Shown here: positions 7,206 to 14,825 of the stretch, one piece after another
How the letters are laid out: every line of letters starts with the position of its first letter
Numbering within the stretch: the first letter of the stretch is position 1
NCBI GenBank assembly: GCA_945911685.1
Contig: CAMEAW010000043.1
Span: 1-19,967 of the forward strand
Reading direction: 5' to 3'
Length of the DNA stretch: 19,967 nucleotides
Source: Bordetella parapertussis
GTDB lineage: Bacteria; Pseudomonadota; Gammaproteobacteria; Burkholderiales; Burkholderiaceae_B
Made by a program: the position numbers and the translations under genes
Notes under the pieces: model-generated
The model's input: only the letters and a program-made list of their open reading frames with translations
What the model was told of the DNA's origin: nothing
The model's database searches: none

Positions 7206-8438
7206 ATGATAAAAATAGTAGGCTCCCTGAGGCAGATCTTTGAACGCAGTGCCCTGCGTCACCCGGCTTTTCGCCGGCTTTGGGTTACGACTCTACTGTC
7301 CTCTACCGCACGCTGGGCCGATATCGTGGTGGTTGGTTGGCTCACTCTCGAATTAACCGATTCAGCTCTCATGGTGGGGATTGTGACGGCCTGCAAAATG
7401 GCGGGCTATCTGTTGGCGCCCTTGATGGGCGTTGCAGCAGACCGCCTCGATCGACGAAAATTATTAATTCTTGCCTCTGTCGTAAGTGGTCTGATCTCGG
7501 TAGCCATGCTGATCTTACTCGCCACGGGCTGGCTAACAGTCGGTTACTTAATGAGTCTGTCGCTAGTCAGTGGTCTGACTTGGGCGCTCGACAATCCTAC
7601 CCGTCAGGCCTTCATCCCCGACCTCGTTGAACCAGAGGACCTCACGAACGCGATCGCAATGAACTCGGTAGCGACCGAACTCACGGTCATTGTTGGTCCG
7701 GCGTTTGGGGGCTTATTGATTCCGATTTTGGGCATTAGCGGAGCATACTGGCTAATCGCGATGATTTATTGCCTAGACTTGCTTGTTCTTTCGCGGCTGA
7801 GAGGAGTCAAACAGGCTGCCGCAAAAGCACACGAGCCACCCCTCAAAAGCCTGCTCAGCGGATTCAACTACGCCTGGCACAACCATGCGGTGCTGGTGCC
7901 TCTGTTGATCGCCTTAATGCTCAATCTTCTTGTTGCGCCCTATCGTTATTCATTTTTACCGCTGTTTGCACGCTATGTCTTAGATGCGGGCCCCGCGGGC
8001 TATGGCTTTTTGACCTCAATGGCGGGCTGCGGTGCGCTGGTCACAGGGCTCTGGTTGGTCTCACAAAAAAAATCAGGCCACCGAGGGCGTTTGCTAGTAG
8101 CGGGTGGGATGCTATGGCCCTTCGCCTTATTTCTATTTTCGCTATCGACCTCTTACTACCTTTCGCTGCTTTTAATATTTTTTGCAGGCATCGCACAGGC
8201 CATCTGCTGGACCATGATCGCAACGCTTATTTTAAGCAACACCGAAGAGTCCATGCGAGGACGCGTTATGGGCATTCGAACCGGAGTGATCCTCAGCCTG
8301 CCTTTCGGTAATCTTTTGGCAGGCGCCGCGGCGCAAAGCTGGGGGCCATCACTTGCACTCGCTGTCTATACCGCTTGCGCGATGCTGCTCATGGGACTCA
8401 TCTTTATCCTCATGCCAAAGCTGCGTCAATTAGCCTAG
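7206..8438 (+). CDS. MFS transporter (EntS/MFS_3-like)
   Basis: A 410-residue inner-membrane protein with about 11-12 hydrophobic helices. The cytoplasmic loop 2-3 motif of the superfamily is clear: GVAADRLDRRKLLI near residues 76-89. The N-terminal FRRLWVTTLLSSTARWADIVVVGWL pattern is common in the EntS/MFS_3 group of exporters; it exceeds one helix and runs from about residue 22. The second half repeats a looser version, with MRGRVMGIR near 349-357. It probably exports or imports a small molecule linked to the divergent monooxygenase. The ATG has no good ribosome site, so translation may start slightly downstream. The convergent PhyH gene ends 21 bp after its stop. Confidence 0.93.
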   Translation: MIKIVGSLRQIFERSALRHPAFRRLWVTTLLSSTARWADIVVVGWLTLELTDSALMVGIVTACKMAGYLLAPLMGVAADRLDRRKLLILASVVSGLISVAMLILLATGWLTVGYLMSLSLVSGLTWALDNPTRQAFIPDLVEPEDLTNAIAMNSVATELTVIVGPAFGGLLIPILGISGAYWLIAMIYCLDLLVLSRLRGVKQAAAKAHEPPLKSLLSGFNYAWHNHAVLVPLLIALMLNLLVAPYRYSFLPLFARYVLDAGPAGYGFLTSMAGCGALVTGLWLVSQKKSGHRGRLLVAGGMLWPFALFLFSLSTSYYLSLLLIFFAGIAQAICWTMIATLILSNTEESMRGRVMGIRTGVILSLPFGNLLAGAAAQSWGPSLALAVYTACAMLLMGLIFILMPKLRQLA

Positions 8439-8459
8439 CAGCGGCACCTTGCCTCCCTG

Positions 8460-9293
8460 TTATGGGCGAAAACTCGTCTTGTCCGTCCCTTGGTGCAATG
8501 CTTTTAATTGTCGTTCGACTGCATTGGCATGTGCTGCAAGCGCATCTTCGTCTAGATCTGCCTTAGGCCGTGGCTCCCAATCAAAATTACCGTATTCATC
8601 GACACCGCGCACTAGTTGCGCTGAGTCACGTAATTTTGTCTGACGCACGTTAGTTGGAATATAACGAATCGCAAAACCGATACGCCGATCCTCGCTACGA
8701 TTTGCATCTGAACCATGCACCAGTTTGATGTGATGCAAAGAGGCTTCACCCATCGACAGGGGTATGCCACATGCTTTGGACTTATCCACCTCAACCGAAA
8801 TTTCTTGGCCGCGAGACAATAAATTATCTTTATGAAAAGTATCTAAGTGCGGTAACTGATCGATTTTGTGACTACCCGGTATGACCTGCATAAAACCGTT
8901 TTTCTCGTTGACGTCTGTCAAGGCCACCCAAGCCGTAATCACATCATCAGGGTCTAAGCCCCAGTAGGTTGAATCTTGATGCCAGGACACAAAGCCAGGA
9001 CTATTGGCCTCTTTAATAAAAAACGTGCTGCTCCAGCAAATAATGTTCGGCCCGATACAGTCTTGTACTGCATCCAAAATCGCAGGATGATGCGCAATCG
9101 CATCCGCCCAAGTGAACAGCAAATGCGTTTTATGTCGCCAATTACCCTGCAAGGGTTTACCGGTTTGCGCCTCATGCGCCTCAAGAGCGGCTCTGTAGCC
9201 CGACGCGTCATCACTAGACATGACCCGAATAGGCCATGTTGCACCTTCACTTTGATATTGGGCTACCTGGGGCGTTGACAACAGTTTCGGCAT
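8460..9293 (-). CDS. Phytanoyl-CoA dioxygenase (PhyH) family Fe(II)/2-oxoglutarate oxygenase
   Basis: A 277-residue double-stranded beta-helix enzyme. The iron-binding triad is visible as H105-Q-D107 in FVSWHQDSTYWG and H193 in KLVHGS, with R204 eleven residues later as the likely 2-oxoglutarate anchor. The VIPGSHK segment (138-143) is a family hallmark. An aspartate, not alanine or glycine, in the HxD position means hydroxylase chemistry rather than the halogenase variant. The substrate is unknown, and bacterial members rarely act on phytanoyl-CoA. It follows the Bug gene ending at 9380 with an 86-bp gap, so the receptor may supply its substrate. A GGAGA site eight bases before the ATG supports the start. 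Confidence 0.94.
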   Translation of the reverse strand: MPKLLSTPQVAQYQSEGATWPIRVMSSDDASGYRAALEAHEAQTGKPLQGNWRHKTHLLFTWADAIAHHPAILDAVQDCIGPNIICWSSTFFIKEANSPGFVSWHQDSTYWGLDPDDVITAWVALTDVNEKNGFMQVIPGSHKIDQLPHLDTFHKDNLLSRGQEISVEVDKSKACGIPLSMGEASLHHIKLVHGSDANRSEDRRIGFAIRYIPTNVRQTKLRDSAQLVRGVDEYGNFDWEPRPKADLDEDALAAHANAVERQLKALHQGTDKTSFRP

Positions 9294-9379
9294 GGCTTGG
9301 TCTCCGAGGCGTGTAATTGAAATCCGAGGTTTGAATAATGAATCAAATGGCCTGCAACATAGCTTGGTGTTTGCTCGCC

Positions 9380-10360
9380 TTAGTCTGCTTTAGCGGCAGT
9401 CTGAGGCTTATATAGTTTTTCCCAACGCGCAATCTCGTCTTTTAACAAGGTGTCAAAGGCCTGCGGCGAAGACAATCTTACCTCGCCATCAATGACTGCC
9501 AAGCGTTTCATCACATCCGGATGATTCAAACTCACGGCCAGTGCTTGATTCAGTTTGTTGACGATAGCACTTGGCGTTTTCGCGGGTGCCAAAATACCCC
9601 ACCATACAACGGCCTCAAAATCCTTAATCCCTTGCTCTGCGATCGTTGGAACTTCTGGCGCTGACGCTAAGCGATTTGACCCTGAGGTAGCAAGAAGCCT
9701 GACTCGACCCGTATCAAGATGCGGTTTCAATTGCGACATTCCGGTAAAGATCAGGTCAACGTGACCACTTGCTACGTCGATGGCTGCAGGGCCAGCACCT
9801 TTGTACGGAACCGCCATCAGCTGCGCACCGGTTGCGCCCTTAAATAGCTCAGTGGCTAACGCAGTCGCCGAACCATCGCCAGACGTCGCAATGCTCAACG
9901 GACCTTTAGCTTTAATTAAGGCCAGTAACTCTTGCACGTTATTCGCAGGCAAATTGGCACGGGCGGCAAAGCCCATTGCATAGGTGATCACGGTACCAAT
10001 TGGCGTAAAGTCGTCTGGTGTTTTATAGGGCAACTTTTCAATCAAGGCTGGATTGGTCGCAATGCTAGCCCCAACAAGTAACAAGGTATAGCCATCGGGC
10101 GCAGCCTTAGCCACAACGTCTGTTCCAACCACGGTATTACCACCGCCGCGATTCTCTACGATCACAGGCTGTTTGATTGTTTCAGAAAATTTGTCAGCCC
10201 AGGCCCGCGCAATAAAATCACCACCACCGCCCGCAGCAAAAGGCACCACGATGCGAACGGCTTTACTAGGAAAATTTTCGGATACATCTGCTAAGGCGCT
10301 TGCGCTAAAAAACTGTAAACCCAGTAAGCATAGCCAAGGAAAAAGGATCAGAGATTTCAA
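9380..10360 (-). CDS. Bug/TctC-family tripartite tricarboxylate transporter substrate-binding protein
   Basis: The reading frame is open to a TTG at 10402 and contains no in-frame ATG before the mature domain. I place the start at the TTG at 10360 because AGG lies nine bases upstream and the resulting N-terminus, MKSLILFPWLCLLGLQ, is an ideal signal peptide cleaved after SALA. That gives 326 residues, the usual Bug length. The TTG at 10402 (340 residues) has no ribosome site but cannot be excluded. Motifs include FPSKAVRIVVPFAAGGGGD, QPVIVENRGGGNTVVG, PDGYTLLLVGAS and VPYKGAGPAAIDVASGHVD. It is a periplasmic receptor for small anions. It leads directly into the PhyH dioxygenase gene and is divergent from the small coiled-coil gene at 10523. 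Confidence 0.92.
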   Translation of the reverse strand: MKSLILFPWLCLLGLQFFSASALADVSENFPSKAVRIVVPFAAGGGGDFIARAWADKFSETIKQPVIVENRGGGNTVVGTDVVAKAAPDGYTLLLVGASIATNPALIEKLPYKTPDDFTPIGTVITYAMGFAARANLPANNVQELLALIKAKGPLSIATSGDGSATALATELFKGATGAQLMAVPYKGAGPAAIDVASGHVDLIFTGMSQLKPHLDTGRVRLLATSGSNRLASAPEVPTIAEQGIKDFEAVVWWGILAPAKTPSAIVNKLNQALAVSLNHPDVMKRLAVIDGEVRLSSPQAFDTLLKDEIARWEKLYKPQTAAKAD

Positions 10361-10522
10361 GTTCAACAACCTATGTAAAAAATGATGTTTTTTTCTAAAC
10401 AAGCATTATGTGAACGCTCATACTTTGTTACAAAAATGTCCACCTTCTTGCAAGATCATCCCCTGTTGTCTGTGTAGAATACAAGAGTATGTTCAAGTCG
10501 TCAGATTTTAAGGATAGTCATC

Positions 10523-10699
10523 GTGGTCGAGCGTGTGAGCCGTTTAGAAGAAAAAGTTTCGTGCATGGATGCTCGTCTAGGATTGGTTGAACAGGATCTG
10601 CGAGCCTTGGGCAAAAAAATGGACGTGCACTTTTATTGGATGCTAAGTGCCATGGCGGGTATTGTTGCGTTGCTGGCGAAAGGTTTTAAGTGGCTGTAA
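10523..10699 (+). CDS. Small coiled-coil protein with C-terminal membrane anchor (XhlA-like layout)
   Basis: A 58-codon frame from GTG with AAGGA (10510-10514) eight bases upstream. The first 34 residues form a strict heptad pattern with hydrophobic residues at V5, L8, V12, M15, L19, V22, L26, L29 and M33, alternating steps of 3 and 4 without a break. Residues 37-58 (FYWMLSAMAGIVALLAKGF and onward) form one hydrophobic helix ending in a basic, aromatic tail. The layout resembles XhlA-type hemolysin-enhancing and phage small proteins, but also other short membrane coiled-coil proteins, and no phage genes are nearby. It lies between two minus-strand modules as the only plus-strand gene there. 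Strong heptads plus a good ribosome site make it a real gene. The function is unknown. Confidence 0.8.
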   Translation: MVERVSRLEEKVSCMDARLGLVEQDLRALGKKMDVHFYWMLSAMAGIVALLAKGFKWL

Positions 10700-10711
10700 A
10701 AAGTCATATGC

Positions 10712-10750
10712 CTTTTCAGTTTTTCAGTTTTCAGCTTTTCAGCTTTTCAG
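10712..10750. repeat. Five tandem copies of a 7-8 bp TTTTCAG unit
   Basis: Units CTTTTCAG (10712), TTTTTCAG (10720), TTTTCAG (10728), CTTTTCAG (10735) and CTTTTCAG (10743) follow without gaps. The fourth holds the TGA stop of the isomerase gene (10739-10741) and the last codes for its final residues. Slippage would move or extend the stop. Confidence 0.85.
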
Positions 10751-11578
10751 CCCAGATTGCCACAGCGCCCTGATCTGATCTTTCATCCATAGCGATTCTT
10801 CCCAGCGGTCCGACAACTCGTAGCCATCCGCGCCCGTCATAGCATATTCGGGTGGCCCAAGTTCACACAAAAAAGTAAAGGTTTCATCGGGGCCCGCTTT
10901 TTTACGCCATTGCTCAAAACCGCGCCGCCACCAGTCCATAAAAACCGCTACCCAATGCTGATGCTGCGGAAAAGACAGCTGCAACTGAATCTGTTCACGA
11001 CTTGCGACCCGACCGTGAAAACCCCAGCACTGATCAATGATACGCTGCATCATTGCATCGTCTTCGGGCGAGATGGGGTACCAAAACTCTCGTCCCACTA
11101 CGTAATGCGACAAATCGCCGGTCAAACGCAAATCAGGGATCGCATCCAATAGATGCAAAGTAAAAAACATCTCGGTCGTCATGCGATTACGATGGGTTTC
11201 GATGTGCATACGCACACCGGCTTGTGTGGCCAACTCGCGCCAACCGGCAATCAGAGGGAGACACTCTTGCACCGTGTAAGGTCGCACATCCGGTTGCACA
11301 TTTAAATGATCGGCGCCAAACTTAACCACATGTTCGAGTATTGGTTTGAGATCATCAATCGTCTGCGGATACGCTTGCGCTTGCCAAGTCATGTCATGAT
11401 CGCGCAAAAAATGCGTCACCTCTGCTGCGTAATCATGCTCAGCAAACCGTACGCCCGCCCCATCAAAACCCGCATCGCGAATCATGCGCAGTTTTTCTTG
11501 TAGATCCCACTCATGCCCATCAGGGCGCCTGCGCTCCATCGCCCAAAGGGATTGATAGACCAAAAGTTTTTGTGTCAT
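10739..11578 (-). CDS. Sugar phosphate isomerase/epimerase (xylose isomerase-like TIM barrel)
   Basis: This 279-residue protein belongs to the AP endonuclease 2/xylose isomerase-like barrel superfamily. Likely metal ligands are E127 in MHIETH, D155 and H158 in TGDLSH, and a late glutamate in CELGPPEY near 243. Several tryptophans and a 'GFHGRVASREQIQLQL' segment near 187 line the probable pocket. The family isomerises or dehydrates sugars, inositols and related polyols. The substrate is not evident here. The ATG is 9 bp after the dehydrogenase stop, so the two genes are almost certainly co-transcribed and translationally linked. Its C-terminal codons are part of a short tandem repeat, so the very end of the protein may vary between strains. 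Confidence 0.9.
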   Translation of the reverse strand: MTQKLLVYQSLWAMERRRPDGHEWDLQEKLRMIRDAGFDGAGVRFAEHDYAAEVTHFLRDHDMTWQAQAYPQTIDDLKPILEHVVKFGADHLNVQPDVRPYTVQECLPLIAGWRELATQAGVRMHIETHRNRMTTEMFFTLHLLDAIPDLRLTGDLSHYVVGREFWYPISPEDDAMMQRIIDQCWGFHGRVASREQIQLQLSFPQHQHWVAVFMDWWRRGFEQWRKKAGPDETFTFLCELGPPEYAMTGADGYELSDRWEESLWMKDQIRALWQSGLKS

Positions 11579-11587
11579 GGGGTACGC

Positions 11588-12697
11588 TCAGTAAACAACA
11601 ACGCTACGAATCGATTCGCCAGAGTGCATTAAATCAAAGCCATGATTAATGTTCTCTAAGGGCATCGTGTGGGTAATCAGATCATCGATATTGATTTTTC
11701 CGTCCATGTACCAGTCGACAATTTTAGGTACGTCTGTACGCCCGCGTGCACCACCAAAGGCGGTGCCTTTCCAAGTTCTGCCCGTCACAAGCTGAAAGGG
11801 GCGCGTTTTAATTTCTTGCCCTGAGCCGGCCACACCAATAATGACCGAGACACCCCAGCCTCGATGGCAGCACTCAAGCGCCTGGCGCATCACGTCCACG
11901 TTACCGATACATTCGAAGCTGTAATCTGCGCCGCCGCCTGTTAACTCAACTAAATGCGCAACGAGATCACCACCAACATCTTTAGGGTTCACAAAGTGAG
12001 TCATACCAAATTTTGTAGCAAGCGCCTGCCGGTCTGGATTCAGATCCACCCCAACGATCATGTTTGCGCCCGCCATACGCGCGCCTTGCACAACGTTTAG
12101 ACCAATCCCACCTAAACCAAACACCACGACGTTTGCACCAGGCTCAACTTTGGCCGTGTTGATCACTGCACCAATGCCAGTTGTAACGCCACAACCGATA
12201 TAACAAACCTTATCAAAGGGCGCATCTTCGCGAATCTTTGCTAACGCGATCTCGGGCAAGACAGTGAAGTTTGCAAACGTTGAGCAGCCCATGTAGTGAT
12301 GGATCGGTTTGCCACCTATTGAAAACCGACTGGTGCCATCGGGCATCAAGCCCTTACCTTGCGTGCCGCGAATGGCCGTACACAAATTCGTCTTACGCGA
12401 AAGGCATGATTTGCATTGGCGGCATTCTGGTGTGTACAAGGGAATCACGTGATCACCCTTTTTTAAGCTAACAACCCCAGGTCCAACATCGACGACGATC
12501 CCTGCCCCCTCGTGCCCCAGAATTGCCGGAAAGATCCCCTCTGGATCCGCACCTGAGCGGGTGAACTCATCGGTATGGCAAATACCGGTCGCTTTAATTT
12601 CAATCAGCACCTCGCCGAACTTTGGCCCCTGAAGCTGTACCGTCTCAATGACGAGCGGCTTACCCGCTTCATAGGAAACTGCTGCGCGAACATCCAT
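11588..12697 (-). CDS. frmA: S-(hydroxymethyl)glutathione dehydrogenase / class III alcohol dehydrogenase
   Basis: A zinc-dependent dehydrogenase of 369 residues from ATG at 12697. The frame is open to a TTG at 12703, but AGAGG six bases upstream favours the ATG. Catalytic zinc ligands are C40, H62 and C169, and structural zinc ligands are C92, C95, C98 and C106. The cofactor motif GLGGIG lies at 194-199 with D218 for [19 protein letters not shown] and the arginine in AIRGTQGKG (R110) match the class III signature, where this arginine binds the glutathione carboxylate. The family oxidises S-hydroxymethylglutathione, formed from formaldehyde. CHTDEFT differs from the common CHTDAYT, so a shifted substrate is possible. 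It lies 51 bp behind a PhyH dioxygenase and 9 bp ahead of the isomerase. Confidence 0.92.
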   Translation of the reverse strand: MDVRAAVSYEAGKPLVIETVQLQGPKFGEVLIEIKATGICHTDEFTRSGADPEGIFPAILGHEGAGIVVDVGPGVVSLKKGDHVIPLYTPECRQCKSCLSRKTNLCTAIRGTQGKGLMPDGTSRFSIGGKPIHHYMGCSTFANFTVLPEIALAKIREDAPFDKVCYIGCGVTTGIGAVINTAKVEPGANVVVFGLGGIGLNVVQGARMAGANMIVGVDLNPDRQALATKFGMTHFVNPKDVGGDLVAHLVELTGGGADYSFECIGNVDVMRQALECCHRGWGVSVIIGVAGSGQEIKTRPFQLVTGRTWKGTAFGGARGRTDVPKIVDWYMDGKINIDDLITHTMPLENINHGFDLMHSGESIRSVVVY

Positions 12698-12748
12698 TGA
12701 CAACCTCTAAAGTAAATACAGTAGGCGAACGAAAACCAGTTGGTTTAC

Positions 12749-13657
12749 TCACGCCAACAGAGTTTTTTTGCCACCTTGCTCGACAAAGCCAAAATAACGC
12801 TTGCCTGCAGTTTGATTTTCATAAATCGAGCCCTGATTCTTCGCAGGTGGCAAGGGCATCCGAATCGGCGCCGCGACACAACGCGGCACGATCGTATCTT
12901 TGCCACAGATCAGACGATTTGAGAAGGCTTGCCAGTCAGCTTTACCCGCAGCCATCAAAGGATAAGCGTCTGCGGCGGTAAATTCGTATAACAATAAGCC
13001 ACGCGAACGCGTTGAAATGTTTTGTGCAGAACCATGCACAGCTCGAACATGATGAAACGACACCGAACCCGCCGGGCCTTCGCACGCAACCGCTCTTGAA
13101 AAATCAACACCGCACGTCTCTGGATCCATGGCGCCGCAAAAATACCCCTCTGCATCATGATGATCGTAAGTCGGGCCTTTGTGCGAACCAGGGATCACAT
13201 ACATTGCCCCATTTTCGACCGTGGTGTCATCCAACATGACACCCGCTGCCAACACATCATCATTCGAATGCGGATAAAACGCCCAATCCTGATGCCATTC
13301 AACCGGCGAACCGAAATGCGGGGCCTTAAGATTAAGCTTGGACCCATGTAAACGTATATTTTCGCCGAGTAGATCCTGCAAAATCCCCAGAAACTTTGGC
13401 GTCGTCATGAGGTCTTTAAAAGCCGGATCAATGGCATGCGGTTTTTTGATACGTCGCACCCTAGGGTCAGAAGCCTGATGTCCAGGTTCTAGGTCGTACA
13501 CATCGTCATGCGTGGCCAAGGCGCGCGATTTCTCAACCAAATCGGCTAAGACCTCTTTCATTCGCAAAAGCGCACTCTCTGAGACGACATCTTCAACGAT
13601 CACAAAGCCCTCTTCAGAGTATTGCTCAAGTTGTTTGGCAGTTAGGATACGATTCAT
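12749..13657 (-). CDS. Phytanoyl-CoA dioxygenase (PhyH) family Fe(II)/2-oxoglutarate oxygenase
   Basis: From ATG at 13657 it has 302 residues. A GTG at 13666 is in frame, but GGTGA seven bases before the ATG reads as the ribosome site. Counting from the GTG, the triad is H125-Q-D127 (PVEWHQDWAF) and H211 (VRAVHGS), with R222 eleven residues later as the 2-oxoglutarate ligand. VIPGSHKG (158-164) and the extended insert of about 50 residues after it are family features. It differs clearly from the PhyH-like protein at 8460 and is not a recent copy. It lies between a Bug gene and the FrmA-type dehydrogenase. A demethylating or hydroxylating role on a compound taken up by that receptor is a reasonable inference. 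Confidence 0.94.
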   Translation of the reverse strand: MNRILTAKQLEQYSEEGFVIVEDVVSESALLRMKEVLADLVEKSRALATHDDVYDLEPGHQASDPRVRRIKKPHAIDPAFKDLMTTPKFLGILQDLLGENIRLHGSKLNLKAPHFGSPVEWHQDWAFYPHSNDDVLAAGVMLDDTTVENGAMYVIPGSHKGPTYDHHDAEGYFCGAMDPETCGVDFSRAVACEGPAGSVSFHHVRAVHGSAQNISTRSRGLLLYEFTAADAYPLMAAGKADWQAFSNRLICGKDTIVPRCVAAPIRMPLPPAKNQGSIYENQTAGKRYFGFVEQGGKKTLLA

Positions 13658-13738
13658 GTCTTTCACCGGTCAGGTTTTATTCAATGATTTGGGTGACTTC
13701 GAAGATAGATTGTCTTTGTAACTTGCACACGATATGGC

Positions 13739-14716
13739 TTAATCAATCGTCGCGCCTGAGGCACGTACTGCCTTACCCCACTTGTCGACTTCTTGCTGAA
13801 CGAATTGTTTCATGGCCTCAGGCTTTAAAAGAGACGCCTCAAGACCAAGCCCTGCAAATTTTTCGCGAACATCGGGCATTTGCGCGATACGAAGTAAGAC
13901 ATCGTTGATACGCAATACCAACGCTGCAGGCATCTTAGGCGGGCCGCTGATCGCAGTCCAGGATTCGGCTTCAAAGCCTGGAAAACCTGACTCAGCCACA
14001 GTCGGCACATCCGGTAGCGCGTCACGACGCGTCAGGCTTGTCACGGCAAGCGCGCGCATTTTTCCTGATTTAACATGCGGCACCGCCGAGTCAAAATTCA
14101 CAAACATCATAGGCACTTGCCCCGACATCAGATCAAGCATGGCAGGTGCGCCGCCTTTGTAGGGGATGTGGGTCATATTCAAACCCGCGGCAGACCTCAG
14201 CATCTCCATCGACAAATGGTTTGAAGCGCCGTTCCCCGTAGAGGCATAGTTATATTTGCCGGGGTTGGCCTTAATCAAGGCAATCAACTCGCCCAACGTA
14301 TTCGCAGGAAACGCAGGATTCACGACGAGTGCGTTTGGGCCTTTGGCGATCATGCCAATATGGGTAAGGCCCTCGACAATGTCATAGGGCATCGAACGAT
14401 AGAGAGTGGCATTAATCCCTTGACTGCCTACACCCGACACCAACAGGGTGTAACCGTCAGGTGCCGACTTAGACACAAAATCTGAACCGATATTGCCGTT
14501 AGCACCCACCTTGTTTTCTACCACCACCACTTGACCGATCAGCTCGGTCATCTTTTGTGCCACCAAGCGACCCATGTTGTCAGTTGTGCCGGCGGGTGGC
14601 ATTGGCACGATCAAACGGACTGGCTTTGTAGGCCACTCTTGCGCCAAGGTGCTGAAGCCCGAGCAGGCAAGACTTATCGCCAAACCGGTAGAAATCAACG
14701 TTTTGATATATCGCAT
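13739..14716 (-). CDS. Bug/TctC-family tripartite tricarboxylate transporter substrate-binding protein
   Basis: A complete 325-residue receptor. Its signal peptide, MRYIKTLISTGLAISLACSG, is followed by FSTLAQ. Mature motifs are WPTKPVRLIVPMPPAGTTDN, QVVVVENKVGANGNIGSD, PDGYTLLVSGVGSQG, ASTGNGASNHLSMEM and IPYKGGAPAMLDLMSGQVP. PPAGTTD replaces the more usual PGGGxD. AAGAGA lies shortly before the ATG, and a promoter-like TTGACG/TAAAAA pair is just upstream. The promoter lies between this gene and the amidohydrolase gene, so the receptor-dioxygenase-dehydrogenase-isomerase set can be expressed separately from the amidohydrolase. The ligand is unknown. Confidence 0.96.
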   Translation of the reverse strand: MRYIKTLISTGLAISLACSGFSTLAQEWPTKPVRLIVPMPPAGTTDNMGRLVAQKMTELIGQVVVVENKVGANGNIGSDFVSKSAPDGYTLLVSGVGSQGINATLYRSMPYDIVEGLTHIGMIAKGPNALVVNPAFPANTLGELIALIKANPGKYNYASTGNGASNHLSMEMLRSAAGLNMTHIPYKGGAPAMLDLMSGQVPMMFVNFDSAVPHVKSGKMRALAVTSLTRRDALPDVPTVAESGFPGFEAESWTAISGPPKMPAALVLRINDVLLRIAQMPDVREKFAGLGLEASLLKPEAMKQFVQQEVDKWGKAVRASGATID

Positions 14717-14740
14717 GATCGTGTCTCTTAATAGTTATCG

Positions 14741-14769
14741 TTTTTAGTTATTGTCCATGATAACGTCAA
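14741..14769 (-). promoter_or_regulatory. Putative sigma-70 promoter of the Bug-PhyH-FrmA-isomerase unit
   Basis: On the minus strand TTGACG (14769-14764) is followed after 17 bases by TAAAAA (14746-14741), 24 bases from the Bug ATG. The -35 matches at 5 of 6 positions and the -10 at 4 of 6. A 6-bp dyad GTTATC/GATAAC (14734-14739 and 14759-14764) spans the spacer and -10, where a repressor could act. Confidence 0.4.
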
Positions 14770-14825
14770 ATCCGCTCTTTCGATAGTCTAGAATCCGCCA
14801 AGAATCAGCCCAAAACCAGCGGTGG

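Noticed and set aside
7769..8311. 180-codon open frame on the plus strand inside the MFS gene
   Set aside because: It is a shifted frame of a clear membrane transporter gene, and its product has no motif or membrane pattern.
8460..9293. Non-haem iron halogenase of the SyrB2 type
   Set aside because: The HxD aspartate (D107) is present, whereas halogenases have Ala or Gly there.
10489..10590. ATG start just upstream of the small coiled-coil gene
   Set aside because: It opens a 33-residue frame out of register with the heptad frame and has no ribosome site comparable to AAGGA before the GTG.
13812..14162. 116-codon plus-strand frame opposite a Bug gene
   Set aside because: It mirrors the Bug coding sequence and is typical of antisense shadows in receptors with regular codon use.
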